Position numbers and translations under genes: made by a program. The notes under the pieces are model-generated. The model had not been told where the DNA came from, made no database searches, and worked only from the letters and a program-made list of their open reading frames with translations. This document shows, piece by piece, positions 30,201 through 37,216 of a stretch of 64,000 bases of DNA (position 1 is its first letter; the number at the start of each line of letters is the position of its first letter). The stretch is from Paucimonas sp. (GTDB lineage Bacteria; Pseudomonadota; Gammaproteobacteria; Pseudomonadales; Pseudomonadaceae): assembly GCA_031253995.1 (NCBI GenBank), contig JAIRVG010000060.1, forward strand, positions 1-64,000. Reading direction: 5' to 3'.

Positions 30201-31474
30201 AGGAACCCTGTGCCTTGGTTTAGCGGCTCAAAAGCACCACTCACTTTTTCCAGTATTTCGGTGCCGCCGATCGAAACCTGGACGAGCGTATCGTGCTTGT
30301 CGCTCCAGACGTCAGTGACCGTTCCGCTAATGACCACGGTGATGTGCAACTGGTTGGCAAAACTGAGCCAGGCGCCGTCCATCCCTGCGGCACGCAACTG
30401 GATGATCTTGTTGGCCTTGACCCGGATATCAGAAAGTTCAGCGTCGCCTGATACCTCAGTGGTGGCATTCAATGCGAAGCGCTGCTCGATACGGAAACTG
30501 CGGCGTCCCTCATCGTCTGCAGCCCGGACTGCGATCCCAGGCATCGGCTGAAACAGTGAAACATCGCCTTCCTCGTAGCGAACGTCAAAGGACTTCATGT
30601 CGGCTTGCACGCGCAAGCCCAAGGCCGGTAGCAGATGCCCGAGGATGGATTTCTTCGATGGCCAGTAGTTCGCCTCTCTAAGCTCGACCCAAGACTCCTC
30701 GTTCCTGGTTTTGGGCCAGATATCCCAAGCCAAGCCGAATCGCCCAATGGCTTTGATCGCTGGGGGCTTTAACGAATTGAACCTGACGGCGTTCTTTCCA
30801 TCATCCCAAATCGTCCGGTCCTGCCTGCCGAACCCCATGGTTTTCACAAGCAAGGGTTGTGCATTGGCAGTGAACATCGAAGCGGCCTGACTGGCCTCAT
30901 ACGACGCCGAGAACGCCACGAAGGCTCGTTTTTCCTTGAACTGCTCGTCATCCTGCGGTGACAGCAACGGCAATGCCAGGTCGAAGCGCAGCAGGGACTG
31001 GTGTTTCGAGCCAATCAACACCCGGCTGGTGTACTCCCCTCCCTTCCCGTTCGGGAAATGCTGCCGAACCACAGGGACCCGCAAGTCCAGTTTGTGCGCA
31101 AAGCCCGCCGCGCCGTTCCTGAGCACCTCGTACTGCTCGAATACCTGCACGCCTTCGAAAACCAGCGCCACGCCTGGATTGTCGAAGCGACAGGCATGGA
31201 TCGTATTGCCACCGTTCCCCAGCGCCTTCCTGGCAGCCTCCAGATCCGCCGGTAATGGCGGGATATCACGCAGGGCTGTATTGAAGGCCAGCTCCGCAGT
31301 CCATGCCTCCTTGGGCACCCAGCGCGCGCATCCCACCATTTTCTTCGCCTTGTCATCGAGAACGTAAAAGATCTCGACCACCCCAAGCACGCTCTCTGGG
31401 TCAGGCTTGACCCCCTCCAAGGGCGGCCACGCAAAGTTCCCGAAACAACGAAACGCCAGAAATCGGTCAGCCAT
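24224..31474 (-). CDS. Giant protein of unknown function, 2416 aa, with long helical middle
   Basis: No family recognised and no signal peptide. Residues 1 to about 1300 are beta-rich. About 1335-1940 are almost entirely helical with heptad-like, Gln/Glu/Lys-rich stretches (for example ELDAMEKLVDRTKPW, KKIDKPERSEVIKKIRSTLE), suggesting a long coiled-coil or helical-bundle rod. About 2048-2390 return to hydrophobic beta-sheet (LDLMNARITAVVRLEAS, SGWLTVDLNYRPFNNELAVVV), and the tail is basic (ESLKKAKKLIDGQGRA). The start at 31474 is chosen for AGGG 9 nt upstream; an ATG at 31519 (15 residues longer) has no ribosome-binding site. First gene of a three-gene operon. The domain order recalls structural or tape-measure-like proteins, but this is only shape. 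Confidence 0.9.
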   Translation of the reverse strand: MADRFLAFRCFGNFAWPPLEGVKPDPESVLGVVEIFYVLDDKAKKMVGCARWVPKEAWTAELAFNTALRDIPPLPADLEAARKALGNGGNTIHACRFDNPGVALVFEGVQVFEQYEVLRNGAAGFAHKLDLRVPVVRQHFPNGKGGEYTSRVLIGSKHQSLLRFDLALPLLSPQDDEQFKEKRAFVAFSASYEASQAASMFTANAQPLLVKTMGFGRQDRTIWDDGKNAVRFNSLKPPAIKAIGRFGLAWDIWPKTRNEESWVELREANYWPSKKSILGHLLPALGLRVQADMKSFDVRYEEGDVSLFQPMPGIAVRAADDEGRRSFRIEQRFALNATTEVSGDAELSDIRVKANKIIQLRAAGMDGAWLSFANQLHITVVISGTVTDVWSDKHDTLVQVSIGGTEILEKVSGAFEPLNQGTGFLALLNAAIPSMAQARLALHQLAPDQPQSSLPEFQVAVPTGDKPVHFGLFAGRHEGSLSAGKLVLDRDSWLWSARLGNHEDASIFNDPERARKETRIPLQVSWPSLHRQPRLTSCYLVHEAEDSQDVFRGVRLKLTQADQSIQKTALVTQLGGLELTYSTSEFINSASIQLRLRSDPGVIDTPASVGIKVKLDLVVTQVEPIAVDVLRGDRSGRAQPLLYRETGGQAGKGQYSLKLTEEVRDDRQWRLVASLKEDVQNTAGDHKSLLIGEQPFIFQRFYSTPLDMLGGQATGFIASYDSDERGWKFRQTNGRYHYVLPPQVIGESMDKPRRLELQDAEVKKEYGANEFVRPIDVTWEGKPAQTHRRAVEFRLTPAAHLWVQPSDVERNYVLPEWAAGDLFRQRGELGLGCALDSLSGEFVYGLSFGVTPKLEQGTARRTRVAEIEALTGRPVPPDEGRKEERWNRLHQAMLTRPQRLELWADDPSQRMQFAPVRFSDGARFALRSTALHRPAVAALEVRAEEGKEPGLPTQEVPGLSPRLHPAGLSGGALWPIESANVLRMVLAQPRASGGSIENIALSPLGGDADQTVKFNNNRVSIISETRGGFVQRQKVEVLGRIGAFWHRAKHVVVYERTVNPSAQFTPEGGLGTRTRRPVLRKVSEYIEILEPERHYPDMPTAPVHTSCFLRSLRFNKRIIPVDSFWAEDIGTVGWSIPLWNRHAARQRPQVYGMPDVAFVTSAEGDGDDPLVAQGCLDPDNLYFFADTSLEQTDDTNAWGVRRDIDYTDLPPPKHTKDSATTATVPPGFARFTWRLAPAAQRTRVNAGRADKPVYVGLETLTFMRAGRQDSPKKPDVDSALNLVDTLPAALVKTERPTPLFEGFLGKGTVVPGPLEALTSGLANVIALPATLPVNADEIAEVKARLEALGEAQRSKLIAKAGIQEHAEALAKSCKSVVEPLKAQLDDLDKRITTLPASCEALQKNLGSSITARRMAMVQELDAWRQDTIRSLPTPLPVQFNDPKDFYPYLSGQLHKLLLPLFESTSAELGKLRRGIEITRLTADGAVAAAHDVIARARAELDAMEKLVDRTKPWSASRVQDLQQQIEHALARMSQAVAGQVRSARQRLSVEIDDLTQRIGKVAAWAIEQALKGATQLQLLDQVLATMDKSLPGEAAVKDYLSKVEAVLKKIDKPERSEVIKKIRSTLESMGDALIKARVQFDKGAASGQRLLEQLGQLAALLKTTHDSLEENTEALGAYLKTEIADLEEELLQAFNASLASLSVPVTDEIEKLLDVLHKPKEGADYLFEQARAALGAAEKWLEQQSAPLHEALDEVIDDTLGKVKTVEDMLAGDKVVEQLVKSLCNLPALRLAVERVGTVVFETGQAVEKRRQAVIDLVNACTDELISGLDAGATLLSGLNDEIGKTCRVVSGGLGGLRDQLKRDADAVLKPLNDRLDKYQKEVLDELDTWLGDAQRYKELLLELESFEQDVRNVCNDLATTRNLVEGYGERVIDAVGRLGEGGLLAAPNNILRAMAAFGSTPDLPNLDFSRLTSPYFFGWAEDRVDMAPIQAWFGRLGDDLKALGLDMDIDGVTDRLIPADLLQKDIGKILQNVAALDLRKLLPGYKLSAAAKDAIRVTHEFDKKNLRAWVQVDVDLPLPERRSLFSVGPVTLDLMNARITAVVRLEASKDSAEVAQTGTATLLTDFDAVVAGTSMVTLSQVAVRFDRNSGLKVDFDPRKIRLNPSFQFIQNTFQSIFGDEIGGLKIIKDNGIPIGVEHLFALPPMGMMFGTSGVQNIQISNAFRLLAYPDFLISNSFALARADLPFLFSVFIVGGSGWLTVDLNYRPFNNELAVVVDAAAGGSGSLGFSFCGVSGTVAISLNVALTYRKLIGRPGGGLTVSMVVVITGVVDVLRIASAYLSVTLRLSYQDNGDIDATGSFRVSIRISRFFTVKAGGQARYRMTGGRREVSSSTNSDVRAESLKKAKKLIDGQGRA

Positions 31475-32032
31475 CGTCCACCACCCTGTGAGCCTGGAAG
31501 TTGCCAAGTTGCTATCCATCTGGATGCACCGACCGTCCGACCGAACAGCCCATGCGTTAATAGCAATATGCTAGCTGTCGTTTTTCTTTATGCGAGGGAG
31601 GCAAACTATTTTTTCTGGCTACCGTTCCTGAAAGTGCCAAGTTGAAGATGCCAAGTTAAAAGGAGCATTGCCAAGGTGAAAGTCAATTGGCACTCGCAGG
31701 CAGCGTCGATCAAAGTGTAAAAATCCCTTGGAAAACGCCATGAACACAAACTTGTACGTTCATCTCCTGCTTGTATCGATTTCCCCCGAAAATGATATAG
31801 ACACAAACTAATTTCCCGTTCGTAGTTCATTACGAATTCATGACGCCGCATCCATTTATCCAACGCTGCGCGCGCAGTCCCTGCAAATCCAATAGGTCAC
31901 CTCGTCCGTTCGCGACGTCATGCTTGCTGTTCCTGGTCTTTACTCAGTCCTTACCAACGGCTGACAGAACGCCCTGCCGAGCGCTGCTAACCTTGCGCAA
32001 TTAATTACCTAGCTAAGTATCTAGTTGCCATC
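31475..32032. other. AT-rich divergent intergenic region with repeats
   Basis: 558 bp of visibly lower GC between the giant operon (minus) and the polysaccharide cluster (plus); it must hold promoters for both. It contains the TGCCAAG repeats (31635-31692), a palindrome TAGCAATATGCTA (31561-31573) and two copies of ACACAAACT (near 31744 and 31801). The 85-codon minus-strand open frame at 31606-31863 has no ribosome-binding site and an unconvincing composition, so it is not called. Confidence 0.6.
31635..31692. repeat. Spaced TGCCAAG direct repeats upstream of the giant operon
   Basis: TGCCAAGTT at 31635-31643 and 31649-31657, TGCCAAGGT at 31669-31677, then the inverted form TTGGCA at 31687-31692. 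Another TGCCAAGTT lies at 31502-31510, just before the chosen giant-gene start. Start-to-start spacings are 14 and 20 bp. The cluster lies 160-220 bp upstream of the 2416-residue gene and is a candidate regulator-binding array. Confidence 0.6.
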
Positions 32033-33298
32033 ATGCTCTCGTACCTCACGACTACTGAAATCCGTCACCCCTGGAAAACCCGGGCCCGTCAACTCGATGC
32101 CTACCGCTGGGCACTGCTGCGGGAGAGACATGGACTGATCGGTTCGACCGTTCGGGTCGTACGTGATGGCTTGCTCGATCTGATCCTTGGCCTGGCTGCC
32201 CGCCTGCGGGCCGGTACGCCCGTGAACAGCCCCGCCGAACGCATCCTCGTCCTGCATGGCTCGCCACGGCTGCTGGCACAGCGGCGCAAGCGTGGCCTGG
32301 TCGAATCCCTTCGGCGCCTGGGCCATCAGGTGGTCGAAGCGGCCATCGAGCCGCTGCGGGTCGCGGTCCGCCGCAACTACCTTTACCGCCCCGCCGCCCA
32401 GGTGCCGCTGCGCTACTACGCCCACGCCGCCTACGCCGAGTGGCTGGCACGCCAGCACAATCCGCGGCTGGTCCTCAACGAGCGGCATGGCAGCCTGGTC
32501 ATTCCGTTCCTGCGCCTGGCACTCAACGCCCAAGGCAAATCCCTGGCGCAGTTGTCCCATGCCACCTCGGTCGATGATTCACGACGGCTGAGCATGACCG
32601 ACTACGACTACTACTTTCTCTTCGGCCAGAGCTCGCTGGATGCCTTGCGCCGCCGGGCGCTGCGCTTCGGCACGACCCAGACCATCCTCACCGGCTCCTA
32701 TCTGATCGACCAGCAGTACGCACTGCCCGCGGCGAACAACGAGCTACGCATCCTGGTCCTGGGCGTCGGTCCGGACCGCGAGGCCCGCGCCGGCTATCAA
32801 CGCACCTACGCCATGATCCGCGAATGGGCCGCCAGGCATCCGCAGGTGCCCGTCACCTTCAAGGCCCACCCGCGCAGCCGCATGGCCTTCTGGCGGGAGG
32901 CCGCGGCCAGCCATCCGAACATCCACCTGGAGATGCCGGATGCTTCGCTGGCCTGTGCGCTGCAGCGCAACTCGGTGGTCCTCAACATCATGTCCAATGC
33001 CGCCCTGGAGGCGAGCCTGGCGAATCGTCCGGTGGTGTACGTGAATACCAGCGACGAGCCGGACCTTCTTGAACAGGCACGCTTCTTCGGCGCCTGTGTC
33101 ACCGACCTGGACATGCTGCAGGCACGCCTCGACTGGCTGTCGTGCAATTACCAGGAGGCCGTGCGCAATGCCCGTGCCTTCGCCGAGTACCACCTGGCCC
33201 ATGGCGTCCATGGCCAGCACAAGACCGCCGAGACCATCGACCGCCTGGTCCGTCGCCAACCGATACCAGCCATCGAGCTGGCGGGGACGATCGGCTGA
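32033..33298 (+). CDS. Glycosyltransferase/glycerophosphotransferase-like protein (GT-B type)
   Basis: 421 residues, soluble or peripheral. Two Rossmann-like halves are visible: ILVLHGSPRLLAQRRKRGLVESLRRLGHQVVE (about 70-105) and LRILVLGVGPDREARAGYQRT (about 240-260). They are followed by the donor-domain pattern VTFKAHPRS...EMPDASLACALQRNSVVLNIMSNAALEASLANRPVVYV (about 280-350), as in capsule and teichoic-acid-type GT-B transferases. First gene of a surface-polysaccharide cluster. The ATG at 32033 lacks a clear ribosome-binding site, so a slightly later start is possible. Confidence 0.8.
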   Translation: MLSYLTTTEIRHPWKTRARQLDAYRWALLRERHGLIGSTVRVVRDGLLDLILGLAARLRAGTPVNSPAERILVLHGSPRLLAQRRKRGLVESLRRLGHQVVEAAIEPLRVAVRRNYLYRPAAQVPLRYYAHAAYAEWLARQHNPRLVLNERHGSLVIPFLRLALNAQGKSLAQLSHATSVDDSRRLSMTDYDYYFLFGQSSLDALRRRALRFGTTQTILTGSYLIDQQYALPAANNELRILVLGVGPDREARAGYQRTYAMIREWAARHPQVPVTFKAHPRSRMAFWREAAASHPNIHLEMPDASLACALQRNSVVLNIMSNAALEASLANRPVVYVNTSDEPDLLEQARFFGACVTDLDMLQARLDWLSCNYQEAVRNARAFAEYHLAHGVHGQHKTAETIDRLVRRQPIPAIELAGTIG

Positions 33299-33341
33299 TC
33301 CACACCTGCCCCGCTGCGTCACCCTCTTTTCGGAAACACTC

Positions 33342-34106
33342 ATGATCGCGAAAAAAATCCACTATTGCTGGTTCGGCGGCAAGCCGTTGCCGTGGCTGGC
33401 CCGCCGCTGCCTGGCCTCCTGGGCCTGGCGCCTGCCGGAGTACCAACTGGTGCGCTGGGACGAGTCGAATGTCGACGTCTACGCCCATCCCTTCACCGCC
33501 GCGGCATACAACGCCGGTCGCCATGCCTTCGTTGCCGACTACGTGCGCATGCAGGTACTCGCCCGGGAGGGCGGCATCTACCTGGACACGGATGTCGAGG
33601 CCCTCGCCCCCTTCGATCACTTGCTCGACGACCATCTGTTCATCGGCCTGGAATGGGACGACCGCGTCGGCACCTCGGTGATCGGCGCAACGCCCGGTCA
33701 CTGGTTGCCCAAGGCCATGCTGGCCTGGTACGACGGGGTGCGCTTCGACACGGCGTGCCTGTCCCAGCTGGTGAACGTCAACGAAGTCAGCCGCCTGCTC
33801 GGCGTCAAGGGATTCGGCGCCTCGGCGCAGGAGCAACTGATCGGCCGGGACCGGGTCTTGCCCGTTGGCGTGTTCGCCGACCCGCGGCGCGAGGCAGCCC
33901 CTGGCGTGCGCCCGGTGGCCCGGCACCTGTATGCCGGAAGCTGGCGCGACCGCAGCCACAAGGGCGCCATCAGCCAGGCCTGGCGTGCACTGCGCAAGGC
34001 ACCGGGCAACGCCGGCCATGGCCTGCAGCTGTGCCGCTACCGCGCGGCGCAACAACTGCGCCAGGCAGGGTTCATCAGCGCCACGGACAGGGAGACAAGG
34101 CCATGA
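33342..34106 (+). CDS. Glycosyltransferase with DXD sugar-binding motif (GT32-like)
   Basis: 254 residues. It begins IAKKIHYCWFGGKPLP, the standard opening of the Gly_transf_sug/OCH1-like family, and carries GGIYLDTDVEAL with the metal-binding DxD (about residues 85-95). It probably transfers a hexose during assembly of a surface glycan. It starts 43 bp after the previous stop and overlaps the following pyruvyltransferase start by ATGA at 34103-34106, so the three genes form an operon. Confidence 0.92.
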   Translation: MIAKKIHYCWFGGKPLPWLARRCLASWAWRLPEYQLVRWDESNVDVYAHPFTAAAYNAGRHAFVADYVRMQVLAREGGIYLDTDVEALAPFDHLLDDHLFIGLEWDDRVGTSVIGATPGHWLPKAMLAWYDGVRFDTACLSQLVNVNEVSRLLGVKGFGASAQEQLIGRDRVLPVGVFADPRREAAPGVRPVARHLYAGSWRDRSHKGAISQAWRALRKAPGNAGHGLQLCRYRAAQQLRQAGFISATDRETRP

Positions 34107-35092
34107 AAGGGATATTCGCGGCCGGCAGCGCCAACGTCGGCGACGAGCTCAACGAATGGCTGTTGCCGGCCCTGCTGGGGGACATCCAGCGGGACAAGGT
34201 CGCCGTGCTGGGTATCGGCACCCTGCTCAACACGCACTTCTGCCGCCGCCTGGAGGATGCCGGGCAGATCATGGTGCTGGGCACCGGCGCCGGTTATGGC
34301 GCGCCGCCCGCCCTCGACCAGCGCTGGCATTTCCACGCGGTGCGTGGCCGGCGCACGGCCAGGATGCTGGGACTCGCGGCGGACCGCGCGGTAGCGGACG
34401 CCGCCTACCTGCTGGCCAGCCTGGACTGGCGGCGCTCGGCGCACCGGCACGGCGAGGTCGTGGTGGTACCGCACCATCGCTCCCTGCGTTACCTGGATTG
34501 GCAGCACGTGTGCGAACGCGCCGGTGTGCGGTTCCTGTCGCCCTTGCTGCCGGCTGGCGAATTCATGCAGGTGCTTGCCGGCGCCCGGCTGGTGCTGAGC
34601 GAAGCCATGCACGGGGCGATCCTGGCGGATATCGCCCGGGTGCCATGGCAAGGCTTCGGCTTTGGCGGCCAGTTCAACCTCGACAAATGGCTGGACTGGG
34701 CGGAAATGTTCGAGCTGGACCTGGACATCCACCCGTTGCCGGGTTTCTACGACCCTGCCCGCTTCAGCGAGGGACGGCCATTGCGCTACCACCTCGCCAA
34801 GGTGCTGAAGGTGCACGCCAGCCGGGTGGGCCTTGGGCGGGAAAAATGGAAACGCATGACCCTGCCCGCGTTTCGCCTGGAGCAGGCGCAGGCCCGTCTG
34901 GTGCGGCAACTGAAGGCATTGGCGCAGCAACCCGGCATGCTCAGTAGCGATGACCTGCTGCGCCTGCGGGTCGATCAGCTCTACCAGCGGGTCGAGCAGT
35001 TGCGGGCGCAGTTGCAGGCCCCTGCGGGCAGGCGCCTGGAGGGTGACGGGATCGCCTTCCTGCGCAATGTCATGGTGCCGGGTACGGCGTAA
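34103..35092 (+). CDS. Polysaccharide pyruvyl transferase family protein
   Basis: 329 residues. The family signatures are present: an N-terminal SANVGDELNEWLLPALLG and a C-terminal donor-site region SEAMHGAILADIARVPW. Members add ketal-linked pyruvate from PEP to exopolysaccharide sugars. The last 90 residues are a helical, Gln/Leu-rich tail beyond the usual domain (LEQAQARLVRQLKALAQQ). GGGAGACAAGG precedes the ATG, which overlaps the previous stop. Confidence 0.9.
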   Translation: MKGIFAAGSANVGDELNEWLLPALLGDIQRDKVAVLGIGTLLNTHFCRRLEDAGQIMVLGTGAGYGAPPALDQRWHFHAVRGRRTARMLGLAADRAVADAAYLLASLDWRRSAHRHGEVVVVPHHRSLRYLDWQHVCERAGVRFLSPLLPAGEFMQVLAGARLVLSEAMHGAILADIARVPWQGFGFGGQFNLDKWLDWAEMFELDLDIHPLPGFYDPARFSEGRPLRYHLAKVLKVHASRVGLGREKWKRMTLPAFRLEQAQARLVRQLKALAQQPGMLSSDDLLRLRVDQLYQRVEQLRAQLQAPAGRRLEGDGIAFLRNVMVPGTA

Positions 35093-35151
35093 CAAACCTT
35101 ACATGAAAGCGTGACATTTTCTCAGTTTGCTCACTCTGGAGGAGCGGCTGG

Positions 35152-35211
35152 ATGAAGTTCGCGTTTTTCCTTGTCGGCGCTGACCGGGTACGGCATTCAT
35201 GCCCGTCCTGA
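35152..35211 (+). CDS. Putative 19-aa leader ORF overlapping the epimerase start
   Basis: ATG at 35152 preceded by a near-perfect Shine-Dalgarno sequence GGAGGAG (35138-35144, 7 nt spacing), encoding MKFAFFLVGADRVRHSCPS and stopping at 35209-35211. It overlaps the epimerase start codon (35199) by 13 nt in another frame. The epimerase itself has no good ribosome-binding site, so translation of this mini-ORF could couple to it. It may be only a coupling device rather than a functional peptide. Confidence 0.4.
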   Translation: MKFAFFLVGADRVRHSCPS

Positions 35212-36173
35212 TCACCGGCGCCGCCGGTTTCATCGGTTTCCACCTGGCCCGGCGCCTGTGCCAGGAGGGACTGGAGGTGGTCGGCATCGACAACCTCAAC
35301 ACCTACTACAGCGTCGAACTCAAGCAGGCGCGCCTGCAACGGTTGCAGCAGTGGCCGAACTTCCGCTTCCAGCATCTGGACATCGCCGATGCCGACCCAC
35401 TGCTGCAGTTGTTCGCCGCCCATGACTTCAGTGAAGTGATCCACCTCGCAGCCCAGGCCGGGGTGCGCTATTCCCTGGAAAACCCCGCTGTCTACGGCCA
35501 GGCCAACCTGGTCGGTTTCCTCAATATCCTCGAAGCCTGCCGCCAGGTCCGTCCCGCCCATCTGGTCTATGCCTCCAGCAGCTCGGTCTACGGCGCCAAT
35601 GCCAAGCTGCCGTTCAGCATCGACGATCCGGTCGAACAGCCCGTCTCGCTGTACGCCGCGAGCAAGCGCGCCAACGAACTGATGGCCCACAGCTACGCGC
35701 ACCTGTACCGGCTTCCGGTCACGGGGCTGCGCTTCTTCACCGTCTATGGTCCCTGGGGGCGTCCGGACATGGCGCTGTTCAAGTTCACCCGGGCCATGCT
35801 CGAAGGCCGGCCCATCGAGGTCTACAACCACGGCCTGATGGGGCGCGACTTCACCTATATCGACGACATCGTCGAGAGCATTTACCGCCTGCGCGGAAAA
35901 CCGCCACGACCCGCCGAAGGGCAACCGCCCTGCCAGTTGTTCAACATCGGCCGTGGCCAGCCCGTTCGCCTGCTGCGCTTCGTCGAATGCCTGGAAGACG
36001 CCCTGGGCATCCAGGCGCAACGCCAGTACCTGCCCCTGCAGGCTGGCGATGTGCTGGAAACCTGGGCGGACATCGGCGCATTGCAACGCTGGATCGATTA
36101 CACGCCGAACGTCTCGATCGAACAGGGCGTACGCCATTTCGTTGACTGGTACCGGGACTTCTACCGGGTCTGA
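35199..36173 (+). CDS. NAD-dependent nucleotide-sugar epimerase (UDP-glucuronate 4-epimerase type)
   Basis: 324 residues of the extended short-chain dehydrogenase fold. NAD-binding GAAGFIGFHLARRL sits at residues 7-20, the catalytic tetrad segment is SSSSVYGAN...YAASK (Tyr and Lys at about 149-153), and GLRFFTVYGPWGRPDMALFKF is typical of UDP-glucuronate/galacturonate 4-epimerases. It should supply a uronic-acid nucleotide sugar to the transferases encoded next to it. It appears to depend on the upstream mini-ORF for translation. A GalE-type specificity cannot be excluded. Confidence 0.93.
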   Translation: MPVLITGAAGFIGFHLARRLCQEGLEVVGIDNLNTYYSVELKQARLQRLQQWPNFRFQHLDIADADPLLQLFAAHDFSEVIHLAAQAGVRYSLENPAVYGQANLVGFLNILEACRQVRPAHLVYASSSSVYGANAKLPFSIDDPVEQPVSLYAASKRANELMAHSYAHLYRLPVTGLRFFTVYGPWGRPDMALFKFTRAMLEGRPIEVYNHGLMGRDFTYIDDIVESIYRLRGKPPRPAEGQPPCQLFNIGRGQPVRLLRFVECLEDALGIQAQRQYLPLQAGDVLETWADIGALQRWIDYTPNVSIEQGVRHFVDWYRDFYRV

Positions 36174-36206
36174 ACCAGTCACCACAACAAAAACTCAGGT
36201 AGGACC

Positions 36207-36941
36207 ATGACCCACCCGATCGATCTTTCCGTACTGATCCCGGCCAAGAACGAGGCCGACAACCTGCCGTCCCTGCTCAGCGAGATCCGCGTCGCGCTGG
36301 CAGCGGAAAACTACGAGGTACTGGTGGTCGACGACGGCAGCAACGACCAGACCCTCGCCGTGCTGCAACGCCTGCGCGCCGAAGGTTTCAGCCAGTTGCG
36401 CATCCTTCATCACGAGCACTCCCTTGGCCAGAGCACCTCGGTCTGGCATGCCGCCCAGGCGGCCCGCGGGCGCTGGCTGGCGACCCTGGATGGCGACGGC
36501 CAGAACGACCCGGCGGACATCCCCGGCATGCTCAGCCTGGTGCGCAAGGCGGGTGACGACATCCAGCTGGTGGCCGGCCACCGCGTCAACCGCCGCGACA
36601 CCGCCAGCAAGCGCTGGGCCTCGCGCTTCGCCAACGGCCTGCGCAGCCGCCTGCTCAAGGACGCCACCCCGGATACCGGCTGCGGCCTCAAGCTGGTGGA
36701 GCGCGCGGCCTTCCTGCGCCTGCCCTACTTCGACCACATGCACCGCTTCATCCCCGCGCTGATCCTGCGCCAGAACGGCCGCATGCTGGTCCACCCGGTC
36801 AACCACCGCCCACGCCATGCCGGCACCTCCAAGTACGGCAACCTGGACCGCGCCCTGGTCGGCATCCTCGACCTGTTCGGCGTCTGGTGGCTGATCCGCC
36901 GCACCCGTCTCGACACCCGCCCGCAGGAGCTCGAAGGATGA
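36207..36941 (+). CDS. Family 2 glycosyltransferase, dolichol-phosphate-mannose-synthase-like
   Basis: 244 residues. GT2 fold with SVLIPAKNEADNLPSLLSEI (residues 8-27), VVDDGSNDQT and the metal-binding ATLDGDGQNDP. There are no membrane helices apart from a weak C-terminal hydrophobic segment. It resembles DPM1/ArnC-type enzymes that charge undecaprenyl phosphate with a sugar. Its stop overlaps the next start (ATGA at 36938-36941), and a GT39 enzyme follows, which together support lipid-linked sugar synthesis for periplasmic transfer. Confidence 0.93.
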   Translation: MTHPIDLSVLIPAKNEADNLPSLLSEIRVALAAENYEVLVVDDGSNDQTLAVLQRLRAEGFSQLRILHHEHSLGQSTSVWHAAQAARGRWLATLDGDGQNDPADIPGMLSLVRKAGDDIQLVAGHRVNRRDTASKRWASRFANGLRSRLLKDATPDTGCGLKLVERAAFLRLPYFDHMHRFIPALILRQNGRMLVHPVNHRPRHAGTSKYGNLDRALVGILDLFGVWWLIRRTRLDTRPQELEG

Positions 36942-37213
36942 CCCGGGAAACCCTCTGGCTGATTATCGGTTTTGCCGGGCAGACGGTATTCACCGGGCGC
37001 TTCGTCCTGCAATGGCTGTACAGCGAGATCAAGCGCCGCAGCCTTATCCCCGTGGGCTTCTGGTACCTGAGCCTGGTCGGCAGCGCCTTGCTGCTGGCCT
37101 ACGCCATCTACCGAGAGGACCCGGTGTTCATCATCGGCCAGTCGTTCGGCTTCCTCGTCTACCTGCGCAACCTGCAGTTGATCTCCCGCAACGGCAAAGA
37201 GCAGAAGGAATAG
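36938..37213 (+). CDS. Small membrane protein with lipid-A-biosynthesis N-terminal (LABN) domain
   Basis: 91 residues, about three membrane helices. The sequence FAGQTVFTGRFVLQWLYSEIKRRSLIP and GFWYLSLVGSALLLAYAIYREDPVFIIGQ is the LABN domain, often found as a separate protein between a DPM1-like GT2 and a GT39 enzyme. Biochemical role not established; a partner in handling the lipid-linked sugar is likely. It overlaps the upstream gene and is 3 bp from the downstream one. Confidence 0.92.
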   Translation: MTRETLWLIIGFAGQTVFTGRFVLQWLYSEIKRRSLIPVGFWYLSLVGSALLLAYAIYREDPVFIIGQSFGFLVYLRNLQLISRNGKEQKE

Positions 37214-37216
37214 CCC

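Noticed and set aside
31606..31863. 85-codon minus-strand ORF upstream of the giant operon
   Set aside because: No ribosome-binding site, no recognisable pattern, and it contains the TGCCAAG repeats; more likely promoter DNA.
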